Source: Agrobacterium tumefaciens (GTDB lineage Bacteria; Pseudomonadota; Alphaproteobacteria; Rhizobiales; Rhizobiaceae). Taken from it: a stretch of 64,000 bases of DNA. Below the pieces are notes generated by a model. That model saw nothing but the letters and a program-made list of their open reading frames with translations. It was not told the DNA's origin and ran no database searches. Location of the stretch: assembly GCA_025559845.1 (NCBI GenBank), contig CP048469.1, forward strand, positions 2,705,001-2,769,000, written 5' to 3'. Both the position numbers and the translations under genes were made by a program. Below are positions 1-9,266 of this stretch, piece by piece; within the stretch, counting starts at the first letter, position 1; each line of letters starts with the position of its first letter.

Positions 1-1016
1 GCGCCAGCGCCTTCCAGACGGCAGAGATCCGTCCTCGTGTCACCGGCATCATCCGCGAAATTCCCTTCAAGGAAGGTAGCGAGGTCAAGCAGGGCGATAT
101 TCTCTATCAGATCGACGACGACACCTATCTGGCGGAAGTCGCGCAGGCCAAGGCAACCGTTGCCAAGGCCGAAGCCAGCATTCCGAGTGCCCAGGCAAAC
201 CTGAGCCGCTACGAGCGCCTGGTCAACAGCGGCGCGACGCAGATCGAATATGAAAATGCCAAGGTCACTCTGCTGCAGGCTGAGGCCGACGTCGCTCAGG
301 CCAAGGCAGCTCTGGAAACCTCCGAGATCAATCTCAATCTTACCAAGGTCCGGGCGCCCTTTGACGGCATCACCAGCACCACGGCGTTCAGCATTGGCAA
401 CGTTGTCACCGCCAATCAGACCACGGCTCTGACAACACTGCGTCGGATTGATCCGATCTACATCGAACTGATGGAATCGAGCACCAATCTTCTGCGGCTG
501 CGCAATGCCATCGCCTCCGGCCAGCTCGGCGGAGACGCAAAAGCCACCGGTATTCACCTGACGCTCGAAGACGGCACCGAATACAAGCAGGACGGCAAGA
601 TCGACATGTCCGATATGGCCGTCAGCGAAACGACGGGTAGCTTCTCGATCCGCGCTTTGTTCGACAATCCGGATGACCTCATTCTCCCCGGCACCTATGT
701 CCGCGCGACGCTGAACATTGGCAAGGAAAAGGGCTATCTCATTCCGCAGCGCGCCGCGAACCGAGATGCCAGCGGCAACCTGACCGCCAAATTCGTGACA
801 GCCGAAAACAAGGTGGAAACACGCACCTTCGCGTCCAGCCAGCAATCCGGCAACGCCTGGCTTGTCACCGAAAACGTCAAGGATGGCGACAAGCTCATCG
901 TCGACGGCTTCCAGTGGATCGCCGACGGCGCAACCGTCGCACCCGTTGAAGTCACCATCGATGACCGGGGCATCGTCGTGCAGCCGGCCCAACCGGCCGC
1001 CGCTCCCTCGAAATAA
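1..1016 (+). CDS. RND efflux periplasmic adaptor subunit (5' truncated)
   Basis: Membrane fusion protein of a tripartite RND efflux pump; it bridges the inner-membrane pump and the outer-membrane channel. The reading frame is open from the window edge (first whole codon at base 3), so the signal sequence and N-terminus lie outside. Visible are the first lipoyl half (VTGIIREIPFKEGSEVKQGD), an alpha-helical hairpin rich in Ala, Glu and Gln (about bases 120-330), the second lipoyl half (VRAPFDGITS) and the beta-barrel and membrane-proximal parts (for example LILPGTYVRATL). The pump gene starts 54 bp downstream, so the two are surely one operon. Agrobacterium has a described pump of this kind, AmeABC; I cannot tell whether this is that locus. 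The family is certain, the substrate unknown. Confidence 0.93.
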   Translation, partial: ASAFQTAEIRPRVTGIIREIPFKEGSEVKQGDILYQIDDDTYLAEVAQAKATVAKAEASIPSAQANLSRYERLVNSGATQIEYENAKVTLLQAEADVAQAKAALETSEINLNLTKVRAPFDGITSTTAFSIGNVVTANQTTALTTLRRIDPIYIELMESSTNLLRLRNAIASGQLGGDAKATGIHLTLEDGTEYKQDGKIDMSDMAVSETTGSFSIRALFDNPDDLILPGTYVRATLNIGKEKGYLIPQRAANRDASGNLTAKFVTAENKVETRTFASSQQSGNAWLVTENVKDGDKLIVDGFQWIADGATVAPVEVTIDDRGIVVQPAQPAAAPSK

Positions 1017-1070
1017 GCATAGGCAGAGAACCTTTGTTCGAAGCTCGAAAAAGATAAGGCAAGGACTGCC

Positions 1071-4000
1071 ATGGCCCATTTCTTTATCCGGCGCCCCGTT
1101 TTCGCATGGGTTATCGCCATCGTCATCATGCTTGGCGGTGCCTTGGCCATCGCGACGCTTTCCATATCGCAGTATCCGGACATTGCGCCGACGACGGTGC
1201 GCATCAGCGCTACATATAACGGTGCAAGTGCGGAGACAGTCGAGAAATCGGTGACGACAATCATCGAAGACGGCATGACCGGTCTTGATGATCTCACCTA
1301 TATGACCTCGTCATCCTCGACCGGCAGCTCCGAAGTCACACTGACGTTCGGCAACAGCATTCTGCCGGATATTGCCCAGGTTCAGGTGCAGAACAAACTG
1401 CAGCTGGTCCAGTCGCAACTGCCGGATACCGTGCAGCAGCAGGGTATCCAGGTCAGTCGCTCGACGTCGAGCATTCTGATGGTCGGCGCATTGATTTCAA
1501 CAGACGGGAAGCGCAACTCCGCTGACCTCGGCGACGTCTTTTCCACCCGCATTGAAGATCAGATCAAGCGTCTTGAAGGCGTCGGCAGCATCAACGTGTT
1601 CGGTTCCGAATATGCGATGCGCATCTGGCTGGACCCATTCAAACTCAACAAATATCAACTCACCACCGCAGATGTAACGAGCGCAATCGAAAGCCAGAAC
1701 ACGCAGGTCTCGGTCGGCTCGCTCGGAGCGCTGCCGGCCGTAAAGGGCCAGCAGCTCAACGTGACGGTGACGGCACAGAGCCAGCTCACGACGGTTGCGG
1801 ATTTCGAATCCGTCATCCTCAAAGTCGAGAAGGACGGGGCGACCGTTCGTTTGAGCGACGTCGCACGCATCGAAATCGGCCAGGAAAGCTACGGCGGCGA
1901 TTCCCGCTCCAACAGCCGCCCGGCAGCAGGTTTCGCGGTCAATCTCGCAACCGGCGCAAACGCCCTCGACACGGCGGCCCGCGTGAAGGATGCATTGACG
2001 AGGGTTGAAGGCTCTCTGCCGGAGGGTGTTTCGATCGAATATCCCTACGACACGACACCCTTCGTCAAATTGTCGATCGAGAAGGTGGTTCACACCCTGA
2101 TCGAGGCGATCATTCTCGTCTTCGTCGTGCTTCTGGTGTTCCTGCAGAATCTCAGGGCAACATTCATCCCGATGATCGCGGTTCCCGTCGTTCTGCTTGG
2201 AACCTTCGGCATTCTTGCGCTCACCGGCTATTCGATCAACACGCTCACCATGTTTGCCATGGTGCTGGCGATCGGTCTTCTCGTCGATGACGCCATCGTC
2301 GTCGTTGAAAACGTCGAACGTATCATGTCGGAAGAAGGCCTTTCGCCTGTCGAAGCAACGGAAAAGTCGATGGGTGAAATTACCGGCGCAATCGTCGGTA
2401 TCGCCCTCGTCTTGACTGCCGTGTTCATTCCGATGGCCTTCTTCGGCGGGTCCACCGGCATTATCTACCGCCAGTTCTCCGTGACGATCGTATCGGCAAT
2501 GTTGCTTTCGGCCGTTGTCGCTATCGTGCTGACGCCGGCGCTTTGCGCCACCATGCTGAAGCCGATCGACCATCACAAAAAGCAGCGTGGACCTGGCGCG
2601 TGGTTTAACCGCGGCTTCGGGAAAACCACTGATGGCTACGTTTCGACCATTGGTTATCTTCTGAAGCGTCCGCTGCGTGTCATGGTACTTTTCCTCGCCA
2701 TCATTGGCGGTTGCGCATGGTTCTTCACGAAACTGCCAAGCTCGTTCCTGCCGCAGGAAGACCAGGGCGTTCTGTTGACCATCGTACAGACGCCAACCGG
2801 CTCGAACATCGAGCGGACCAACGAAGTGGTCAAACAGGTCGAGGCCTATTTCCGTGAAAAGGAAGGCAACAACGTTGAATCCGTATTCGGCGTGCTTGGC
2901 TTCAGCTTCACCGGTTCCGGCCAGAACAACGCGATGGTGTTCACCAAGCTCAAGGACTTTTCCGAGCGCACGGCGCCGGATCAGCACGCAGCAGCGATTG
3001 TCCAGCGCGCGATGGGAACATTCTTCGGTTTCCGCGATGCGCAGGTATTCCCGCTTCTGCCGCCGGCAATTCAGGGCATGGGAACGTCCAGCGGCTTCTC
3101 GATGTACCTTGTCGACAGCGGCCGTAACGGCACTGACGCCCTGACGGCAGCATCGAAGGAACTGATCCAGCTCACCAACGGCAACCCCAACATCAGTTCG
3201 CTGCGAAGCAACAGCCGTGACAACGAATCGCAGATGAAGATCATTCTCGATCAGGAAAAGATGGGGGCCATGAGCGTCGATCTTGCCTCAGTGAATCTCA
3301 TGCTGTCGACGATCTTTGCCGGACGCGATGTCAACGACTTCACGCTGAACGGCGAGTTGAAGCCGGTCTACGTGCAGGGTGATGCCCCCTATCGCATGCA
3401 ACCAGACGACCTGAAATACTGGTATGCCCGCAACACGAATGGTGAAATGGTACCGTTCTCGTCCTTCAGCGAAGTCACCTGGATCAATGCACCGCCGACG
3501 CTTGCGCGGTTCAACGGCACGGGCGCCATTTCGCTTGAAGGAACCGCCGGACCGGGCGTTGCGTCTGGTGACGCAATGAACGAGATGGAGCGTCTGACAG
3601 CAAGCATGCCGGGTGGTTACACCGTCGCGTGGCAGGGCATTTCCTATCAGGAACGTTTGTCCGGCTCACAGGCACCGATGCTCTATGCGCTTTCGGTCCT
3701 GATCGTCTTCCTCTGCCTTGCCGCCCTTTACGAAAGCTGGTCGATCCCGTTCTCAGTCATCATGGCCGTACCGGTCGGCGTGCTGGGTGCATTGGGTGCT
3801 GCGCTGCTCTTCGATCAATCGAACGACGTTTATTTCAAGGTTGGTCTTTTGACGACCATCGGTCTCGCTGCCAAGAACGCCATTCTGATCGTCGAGTTTG
3901 CGAAGGAGAGGCAAGAACACGGGCTTAGTCTGGTGGATGCGACGCTGGAAGCTGCGAAGCTTCGTCTGCGCCCAATCATCATGACCTCGCTGGCCTTTAT

Positions 4001-4160
4001 CCTCGGTGTTGTTCCCCTTGCAATCGCAACCGGAGCAGGATCGTCGGCCCAAAATGCGATCGGTATCGGGGTGCTGGGTGGTATGCTTTCTGCAACACTC
4101 CTCGGAATTTTCTTCGTTCCGTCGTTTTTCGTGGTCATTCGCCGCCTTTCTAGGCGTTAA
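1071..4160 (+). CDS. RND multidrug efflux pump, AcrB/MexB (HAE1) type
   Basis: Inner-membrane proton/drug antiporter of 1029 residues, the usual length for AcrB homologues. It opens with the typical first helix (MAHFFIRRPVFAWVIAIVIM). The proton-relay pair of adjacent aspartates is present in helix 4 (LLVDDAIVVVENVER), and the second half has the matching helices (GLAAKNAILIVEFAKE). Two large periplasmic loops separate helices 1-2 and 7-8. The start follows an AAGGA ribosome site. The gene lies between the adaptor and the outer-membrane lipoprotein, giving a complete adaptor-pump-channel operon. No TetR-type regulator is inside the window; it could lie upstream. Substrates cannot be read from sequence, but the HAE1 subclass normally exports hydrophobic and amphiphilic drugs. 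Confidence 0.96.
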   Translation: MAHFFIRRPVFAWVIAIVIMLGGALAIATLSISQYPDIAPTTVRISATYNGASAETVEKSVTTIIEDGMTGLDDLTYMTSSSSTGSSEVTLTFGNSILPDIAQVQVQNKLQLVQSQLPDTVQQQGIQVSRSTSSILMVGALISTDGKRNSADLGDVFSTRIEDQIKRLEGVGSINVFGSEYAMRIWLDPFKLNKYQLTTADVTSAIESQNTQVSVGSLGALPAVKGQQLNVTVTAQSQLTTVADFESVILKVEKDGATVRLSDVARIEIGQESYGGDSRSNSRPAAGFAVNLATGANALDTAARVKDALTRVEGSLPEGVSIEYPYDTTPFVKLSIEKVVHTLIEAIILVFVVLLVFLQNLRATFIPMIAVPVVLLGTFGILALTGYSINTLTMFAMVLAIGLLVDDAIVVVENVERIMSEEGLSPVEATEKSMGEITGAIVGIALVLTAVFIPMAFFGGSTGIIYRQFSVTIVSAMLLSAVVAIVLTPALCATMLKPIDHHKKQRGPGAWFNRGFGKTTDGYVSTIGYLLKRPLRVMVLFLAIIGGCAWFFTKLPSSFLPQEDQGVLLTIVQTPTGSNIERTNEVVKQVEAYFREKEGNNVESVFGVLGFSFTGSGQNNAMVFTKLKDFSERTAPDQHAAAIVQRAMGTFFGFRDAQVFPLLPPAIQGMGTSSGFSMYLVDSGRNGTDALTAASKELIQLTNGNPNISSLRSNSRDNESQMKIILDQEKMGAMSVDLASVNLMLSTIFAGRDVNDFTLNGELKPVYVQGDAPYRMQPDDLKYWYARNTNGEMVPFSSFSEVTWINAPPTLARFNGTGAISLEGTAGPGVASGDAMNEMERLTASMPGGYTVAWQGISYQERLSGSQAPMLYALSVLIVFLCLAALYESWSIPFSVIMAVPVGVLGALGAALLFDQSNDVYFKVGLLTTIGLAAKNAILIVEFAKERQEHGLSLVDATLEAAKLRLRPIIMTSLAFILGVVPLAIATGAGSSAQNAIGIGVLGGMLSATLLGIFFVPSFFVVIRRLSRR

Positions 4161-4310
4161 CAAAACAAAAATGGGCTGTGCCAATTGTAAATACGCTGCT
4201 AGAAATGTTGCTGATTTGGCAGATGCTCGTTTCTACGGCACATGAGCGGCTTTGTTCGCTTCGTCATGACGCTGCATTCGGTAAGCCAACCGGAGAATTG
4301 GGAAAAATAT

Positions 4311-5750
4311 ATGCTGTCTATTCGTGCTACCATTCCCCTGACAATGCTTTTGCTGTCTGGCTGCGTTGTCGGACCAGATCACAAGACCCCGGAAATTCAG
4401 CTTCCCGGAAAATATGCAGAAGGTGGAAAAACCAGTAACGGTGACATCAGCAGTGTTGCCTGGTGGACGGCCTTCAACGATAGCCGCCTGAACGGCTATG
4501 TCTCGACCGGTCTTGCGCAGAACCTAACGGTCCTGCAGGCCCTCGAGCGCATCAACCAGGCCGAGGCCAACGTTGTCGCAGCCGGCGCCGGTTCGCTTCC
4601 AAGCCTTACGGCAAGTGGCCAGCACACCACAAGCCAGACCAAGGGCAGCTATCGCGACGTTCCCGTCACGAACGCCTCGTCCGGTGGCCTGAGCGTTTCC
4701 TGGCTGCTTGACCTGTTCGGTCAGTACCGTCGTGCCAAGGAAAGCGCCAATGCCTCGCTCGACGCGGCGTATTCCAACGTCGACACCCAGCGTCTGACGC
4801 TGATTTCGGCAGTTGCCGCCGCCTATATCGACGCTCGCTACTACCAGGAGCGTATCGCGATCGCCAAACAGAACCTCGGTTCTCGCCGCGAAACGCTCGA
4901 CCTGACCAAGCTGCAGCTCGAAGCAGGTGCTGCATCGCGCCTCGACGTTGTGCAGTCCGAGGGCCTGGTGAATTCGACATTGTCGGAAATTCCGGGTCTT
5001 GAGACGAATTTCCGTCGCTCGGCTCACCGCATCGCCACCCTGCTCGGCATGCCGGCTTCGTCGCTTCTGACGGAGCTTCAGAAGGGTTCTCGCCAGCCAG
5101 TTGCCCGCAACGTCCCGCGCACCGGCATTCCGGCAGATCTCATTCGCAATCGTCCGGACATCCGTGCGGCCGAACGCGAACTGGCCGCAGCCGTTGCGAG
5201 CATCGGCGTTGCCGAGTCGCGACTTTATCCGAGCATCGAACTCGGCGGCTCCATCACGCCAAGCTACAACTTCATCAGCGGCGGCAGCCGAGGATCGGCA
5301 AATAGCTGGTCGTTTGGTCCGAGCATCGTCCTGCCGATTCTGGATGGCGGCACCATCCGCGCCAACATCGATCTGACGAACTCGCAGGCTCGCGAACAGT
5401 ATCTCGTCTGGAAGGCGACGGTTCTGAACGCTGTGGAAGAAGTTGAAAACGCGCTGGCCGCCATCAATCGCGATCAGCGGACTGCCGATGCGTTGCGCAA
5501 GACGGTTGCCTCCTATCAGGAAGCCCTGCAGCTCTCGACCGCGAGCTATCGTGACGGTGCGTCCTCGCTGCTCGACGTTCTCGATGCGCAGCGTCAGGTT
5601 TCCACCGCTCAGGCAAGCCTTGCTCAGGCCGTACAGCAGACCGCCCAGGACTATGTTTCTCTGAGCGTCGCTCTCGGTGGCGGTTATGCCTATGGCCAGA
5701 CCGCACCGAAGAAGGTCACGGAAACACAGACTGTCGCAAAGGGCATGTAA
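4311..5750 (+). CDS. RND efflux outer membrane lipoprotein, NodT/OprM family
   Basis: Outer-membrane channel of the tripartite pump, 479 residues. The chosen ATG gives a lipoprotein signal with lipobox LLSGC (Cys18 would be lipidated). A longer reading from 4242 would place this signal 23 residues inside the protein and is unlikely. Two homologous OEP repeats follow, each with long Ala/Glu-rich helices and the typical phrases LDLFGQYRRAKESA and YRDGASSLLDVLDAQRQ. The gene lies 150 bp after the pump gene and is followed by two strong hairpin terminators, so it is the last gene of the operon. It belongs to the family founded by rhizobial NodT; nothing here points to nodulation. Confidence 0.93.
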   Translation: MLSIRATIPLTMLLLSGCVVGPDHKTPEIQLPGKYAEGGKTSNGDISSVAWWTAFNDSRLNGYVSTGLAQNLTVLQALERINQAEANVVAAGAGSLPSLTASGQHTTSQTKGSYRDVPVTNASSGGLSVSWLLDLFGQYRRAKESANASLDAAYSNVDTQRLTLISAVAAAYIDARYYQERIAIAKQNLGSRRETLDLTKLQLEAGAASRLDVVQSEGLVNSTLSEIPGLETNFRRSAHRIATLLGMPASSLLTELQKGSRQPVARNVPRTGIPADLIRNRPDIRAAERELAAAVASIGVAESRLYPSIELGGSITPSYNFISGGSRGSANSWSFGPSIVLPILDGGTIRANIDLTNSQAREQYLVWKATVLNAVEEVENALAAINRDQRTADALRKTVASYQEALQLSTASYRDGASSLLDVLDAQRQVSTAQASLAQAVQQTAQDYVSLSVALGGGYAYGQTAPKKVTETQTVAKGM

Positions 5751-5768
5751 CAAGCCTTTCGCAACAAC

Positions 5769-5799
5769 AAAAAAGCCCGCGCTTTGCGCGGGTTTTTTT
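5769..5799 (+). terminator. Rho-independent terminator of the efflux operon
   Basis: GC-rich hairpin (AGCCCGCG CTTTG CGCGGGT) with an A-run before and seven T after, 18 bp beyond the stop of the outer-membrane channel gene. Confidence 0.9.
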
Positions 5800-5829
5800 A
5801 TGCCAACACATCCGTCAAATCAGGCAATA

Positions 5830-5857
5830 AAAAAGCACCGGTTTCCCGGTGCTTTTT
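5830..5857. terminator. Bidirectional hairpin terminator between efflux operon and efp
   Basis: Hairpin GCACCGG-TTTC-CCGGTGC with an A-run on one side and a T-run on the other, so it can end transcripts from either direction. It can serve as a second stop for the efflux operon and as the terminator of efp, which ends about 80 bp to the right on the minus strand. Confidence 0.85.
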
Positions 5858-5936
5858 GCATTTTCGGATCTGGATCGGCGCATCACCTCAAATAGCTGAA
5901 ACGCTCCGAATGCGCCCGCGAGCACACATCCAGTGA

Positions 5937-6506
5937 TCAGTTCTTGGCGCGCTCAACGTAGGAGTTGTCTTCCGTCGCGATCACAACACGAATACCGGCA
6001 TCGATGTGCGGCGGAACCATGGTGCGAATACCGTTGGAGAGAATTGCCGGCTTGTAGGACGAAGACGCAGTCTGGCCCTTGACGACCGGTTCGGTCTCAG
6101 AGATTTCCAGCGTGACGTGACGCGGCAGTTCTACAGAAAGCGGAACGCCTTCGTGGATGGAAAGAACGCAGGTCATGCCTTCCTGGAGGTAAGCCTTCTG
6201 GTCACCCATCGTATCAACATCGACAACGACCTGATCGTAGCTCTCAGGGTTCATGAAGTGGAAGCCTTCGCCGTCTTCATAAAGGAACTGGAAATTCAGG
6301 TCTTCAACAAACGCGCGCTCGACCTGTTCGGTGGTCCGCCAGCGCTCGGAAACCTTCACGCCATCGACGATGCGGCGCATGTCGACCTGCGTAACCGGGG
6401 TACCCTTGCCAGGGTGAAAGTTCTGGGCAGTGAGGACGACGTACAGCTTGCCGTCGACGTCGAGAACATTGCCCTTGCGGACGGATGAGGCGATAACCTT
6501 GACCAT
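5937..6506 (-). CDS. efp: Elongation factor P
   Basis: Translation factor of 189 residues that binds stalled ribosomes between the P and E sites and rescues polyproline stretches. The N-terminal KOW-like domain carries the modification loop HPGKGTP, where Lys34 is the residue lysylated by EpmA in E. coli. The two OB-like domains follow (for example [26 protein letters not shown]). The ATG follows AAGGA. The modification genes epmA and epmB lie divergently on the other side of a 252-bp intergenic region, which supports the lysine-type EF-P pathway. The length and C-terminus ([18 protein letters not shown]) are standard. Confidence 0.97.
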   Translation of the reverse strand: MVKVIASSVRKGNVLDVDGKLYVVLTAQNFHPGKGTPVTQVDMRRIVDGVKVSERWRTTEQVERAFVEDLNFQFLYEDGEGFHFMNPESYDQVVVDVDTMGDQKAYLQEGMTCVLSIHEGVPLSVELPRHVTLEISETEPVVKGQTASSSYKPAILSNGIRTMVPPHIDAGIRVVIATEDNSYVERAKN

Positions 6507-6758
6507 ATGAGTTCCTTGTAACTCGATGAAATGCGTCGTAAAGGACTGCGCGGCTGCACCGACCCGGTAGACGTTTTGTCTTTTTTCTGGGGCGCAACTA
6601 CCTTAAATCCGTGCGAATTGCCAGCCTTCTACAGCAATTCCGGGAAGAGTGCCTAGCGCTTTTCGGTCCAGAACTGCTTTAAATGGTATGATCGCACATG
6701 TAGCGGAGAAAAATCTCTGCAATGCCGCCGCCGCAACGACGGAAAAGAAGACAGGAAA

Positions 6759-7823
6759 ATGGATTCAAGCAAACAGAAAGTATCGTCCTGGTGGAGGCCT
6801 GATGTTCATGCAGACCGTCGCGCCTTTCTGATCGGACGAAATGCGATCCAGTCTGCCTTCCGCGGTTATTTCGCCCGCAAGGATTTTCTCGAAGTCGATA
6901 CTGCGACCCTGCAGATCTCGCCCGGAAACGAGGCCCATCTACACGCTTTCACGACACAGGGCATCACCACAAGTGGCGACAGGGCCGCACTCTACCTTCA
7001 CACCTCGCCCGAATTCGCCTGCAAGAAATTGCTTGCAGCGGGTGAAAAACGCATCTCCTGTTTCGCCCATGTTTACAGAAACCGTGAGCGCGGCCCCCTG
7101 CATCATCCTGAATTTACGATGCTTGAATGGTACCGTTCCGGCGAGACATATGAAACGCTGATGAATGACAGTGCCGAACTTCTGGCACTTGCGGCCGAAA
7201 CGGCGAAAACCAGAACCTTTACCTATCGTGGCCGCAGCGTCGATCCGTTTCTGGCGCCTGAACGCTTGAGCGTCGCGGAAGCGTTTGAGCGATATGCGGG
7301 TATCGATCTTCTCGCAACGATCAGCCGGAATGGTGAAACTGACGCCAGGCACCTCGCCGCGAACCTCATCAACGCAGGCATCCGTGTTGCCGACGACGAC
7401 ACCTGGGCGGACATGTTCAGCCGTGTCATCGTCGAACGGGTGGAGCCTGAGCTCGGCTTCGGACGAGCCACCATCCTTGATGAATATCCGACCAGCGAAG
7501 CCGCCCTCGCTCGAAAATCGCCGGCAGATGCACGTGTTGCAGAACGCTTCGAGCTTTATGCTTGCGGCGTGGAACTCGCTAATGCCTTTGGCGAATTGAC
7601 CGACGCAACAGAACAACGGCGACGCTTTGAAGCTGAAATGCTGGAAAAGCAGCGCGTCTATGGGGAGATCTATCCGCTCGACGAGGATTTTCTTGCTGCG
7701 TTGGACATCATGCCGGCAGCAAGTGGAATAGCGCTTGGTTTCGACCGGCTTGTCATGCTGGCAACCGGCGCGCCGCGCATCGATCTCGTTATGTGGGCAC
7801 CCGTTGCGGAATATGGGCAATGA
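6759..7823 (+). CDS. epmA: EF-P lysine--lysine ligase EpmA (GenX/PoxA/YjeA)
   Basis: Class II lysyl-tRNA-synthetase-like enzyme, 354 residues, without the tRNA anticodon-binding domain. It activates (R)-beta-lysine and attaches it to Lys34 of EF-P. Class II motif 2 is visible (FAHVYRNRERGPLHHPEFTM), as are the family phrase YACGVELANAFGELTD and motif 3 (GIALGFDRLVMLATG). The ATG follows AGGAAA. The gene overlaps epmB by ATGA, so the ligase and the aminomutase are translationally coupled. The substrate EF-P is encoded divergently just upstream. Full-length lysyl-tRNA synthetase would be about 500 residues, which excludes that reading. Confidence 0.95.
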   Translation: MDSSKQKVSSWWRPDVHADRRAFLIGRNAIQSAFRGYFARKDFLEVDTATLQISPGNEAHLHAFTTQGITTSGDRAALYLHTSPEFACKKLLAAGEKRISCFAHVYRNRERGPLHHPEFTMLEWYRSGETYETLMNDSAELLALAAETAKTRTFTYRGRSVDPFLAPERLSVAEAFERYAGIDLLATISRNGETDARHLAANLINAGIRVADDDTWADMFSRVIVERVEPELGFGRATILDEYPTSEAALARKSPADARVAERFELYACGVELANAFGELTDATEQRRRFEAEMLEKQRVYGEIYPLDEDFLAALDIMPAASGIALGFDRLVMLATGAPRIDLVMWAPVAEYGQ

Positions 7824-8884
7824 CAGCAGCCGAAACCATCAAGACACCCGAAGCGCTGTTTGATGCAGGTCTGATAGACGCCAGTGCGCTTGATGGCCTG
7901 CGAGCAGTGGCACAACGTTATGCCGTGGCAATCACGCCCTCGATTGCCGCGTTGGTCGATCCGGCTGATCCGGCCGACCCGATTGCATTGCAGTTTGTTC
8001 CGACCGAAGCCGAGCTTCTACAGCTTCCAGAAGAACGTGACGACCCGATCGGCGACAAGCCGCATAGTCCCGTCCACGGCATCGTCCACCGATATCCGGA
8101 CAGGGTGTTGCTGAAGGCCGTGCATGTCTGCCCCGTCTATTGTCGTTTCTGCTTCCGCCGTGAAACGGTCGGCCCGCAAGGAAGTGGTACGATGAGCCCG
8201 GACGAACTGGATGCAGCATTCGACTACATCAGATCTCGCCCGGAAATATGGGAAGTAATTCTGACGGGTGGCGATCCACTCGTGCTATCGCCACGCAGAC
8301 TTTTCGGTCTGATGCAGCGACTGCGCGACATTCCGCATGTCAAAATCGTTCGTTTCCATACGCGGGTGCCGGTTGTTGATCCGGCCCGTATTGACAGCGC
8401 ACTAATCGATGCGCTGAAGGCGAGCGGCAAGACGACCTATGTTGCACTTCATGCAAACCATGCGCGTGAGCTCACAGATGTAGCAAGGGAAGCCTGCGCC
8501 CGTTTGGTGGATGCTGGAATTGTCATGATCAGCCAGACGGTATTGCTGCGGGGCATCAATGATGACCCAGCGGTTCTTGCGGACCTTATGCGTGCCTTCG
8601 TCGAAACCCGTATCAAACCTTATTACCTGCATCATCCAGATCTTGCGCCCGGCACCAGCCATTTCCGGCTGAGCATAGAAGACGGGCAGCGAATCGTTTC
8701 GGCGCTGCGCGGGCGAATCTCTGGTCTGTGCCAGCCGACCTATGTTCTCGATATTCCCGGCGGATATGGCAAAGCCGTTATCGGCGAGAATGCGGCGAAA
8801 AAAACACCAGAGGGTTGTTACTCAGTCTCTGATTTCAACGGAAACGATCATATCTACCCACCCACGGACGGGAACGGCAATTAA
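7820..8884 (+). CDS. epmB: Lysine 2,3-aminomutase-like enzyme EpmB
   Basis: Radical SAM enzyme, 354 residues, that converts (S)-alpha-lysine to (R)-beta-lysine as donor for EpmA. The [4Fe-4S]-binding motif CPVYCRFC (CxxxCxxC) lies near residue 110, followed by the KamA-type sequence VILTGGDPLVLSPRRL. The end contains the PLP-lysine region (VLDIPGGYGKAVIGE). The start is the ATG that overlaps the epmA stop (ATGA); an upstream in-frame ATG at 7793 lies inside epmA and is less likely. Clostridial lysine 2,3-aminomutases are about 60 residues longer, so the length and context favour EpmB. A terminator follows directly. Confidence 0.94.
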   Translation: MTAAETIKTPEALFDAGLIDASALDGLRAVAQRYAVAITPSIAALVDPADPADPIALQFVPTEAELLQLPEERDDPIGDKPHSPVHGIVHRYPDRVLLKAVHVCPVYCRFCFRRETVGPQGSGTMSPDELDAAFDYIRSRPEIWEVILTGGDPLVLSPRRLFGLMQRLRDIPHVKIVRFHTRVPVVDPARIDSALIDALKASGKTTYVALHANHARELTDVAREACARLVDAGIVMISQTVLLRGINDDPAVLADLMRAFVETRIKPYYLHHPDLAPGTSHFRLSIEDGQRIVSALRGRISGLCQPTYVLDIPGGYGKAVIGENAAKKTPEGCYSVSDFNGNDHIYPPTDGNGN

Positions 8885-8894
8885 AAAGCCAATC

Positions 8895-8918
8895 AAAAGC
8901 CCGCATTTCCGGGCTTTT
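8895..8918 (+). terminator. Terminator after epmAB
   Basis: Hairpin AAAAGCCCG-CATTTC-CGGGCTTTT located 10 bp after the epmB stop. It has A- and T-rich flanks on both sides. Confidence 0.85.
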
Positions 8919-9100
8919 GAAACCTGACGTTTTCAGAAACAAAAATTTCACATTTCCGCCCATCTCCTGTCATCATACAGAAAAATATTCTACCTATAAC
9001 AATCGGTATTGATTTTAACGCCGATCCGGACTATCTGTCGTTTGAACTGGAGAACGAGTCTCCTGATATTCCGGGTCAACACCAACACAGGGAGTGTGTC

Positions 9101-9193
9101 ATGTCGAAATATCCGCGCATCGTCGCAATCCTTGGTCTTGAATCCCGGGATGGTGGATTTAAATCCACATGTTCCCGCTGCTGTCGAATGTGA
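9101..9193 (+). CDS. Possible 30-residue small protein or leader
   Basis: Short ORF (MSKYPRIVAILGLESRDG...) ending in a Cys- and Arg-rich tail (TCSRCCRM). It is preceded by a good GGGAG ribosome site whose context (CACAGGGAGTGT, then ATG) is nearly the same as that of the 63-residue gene 166 bp downstream. Two perfect palindromes sit inside its coding sequence. It may be a leader peptide, a decayed copy of the downstream gene's start region, or chance. There is no known homologue that I recognise. Confidence 0.25.
   Translation: MSKYPRIVAILGLESRDGGFKSTCSRCCRM
9153..9168. promoter_or_regulatory. Perfect 16-bp palindrome (candidate operator)
   Basis: GTGGATTTAAATCCAC is its own reverse complement. 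One base to the left lies another perfect palindrome, ATCCCGGGAT (9142-9151). Such a pair may be a protein-binding site or form an RNA hairpin, and it lies about 100 bp upstream of the 63-residue gene. The function is inferred only from symmetry. Confidence 0.35.
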
Positions 9194-9266
9194 CTTAATC
9201 GTCTCAATCATCTGAAAATTCAGTTCGACAACATGCTGTGAGATATAGCCACAGCGGGAGTGTATT

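Larger units (their letters stand above)
8919..9266. other. Intergenic region with a short ORF and adjacent palindromes
   Basis: About 350 bases without a recognised gene. It is AT-rich at the left (around 8935-9000). It contains a possible 30-codon ORF at 9101-9193, two adjacent perfect palindromes (9142-9151 and 9153-9168), and directly before the next gene a ribosome-site context almost repeated from the one before the short ORF. No RNA gene or promoter could be assigned with confidence. Confidence 0.4.

Noticed and set aside
1497-2987. 496-codon open frame on the minus strand inside the RND pump gene
   Set aside because: It mirrors the codon pattern of the opposite strand, has a low-complexity His/Asp/Arg-rich product without known motifs, and lies wholly inside a certain gene.
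4524-5753. 409-codon minus-strand open frame under the outer-membrane channel gene
   Set aside because: Antisense shadow of a well-supported lipoprotein gene; no ribosome site or domain.
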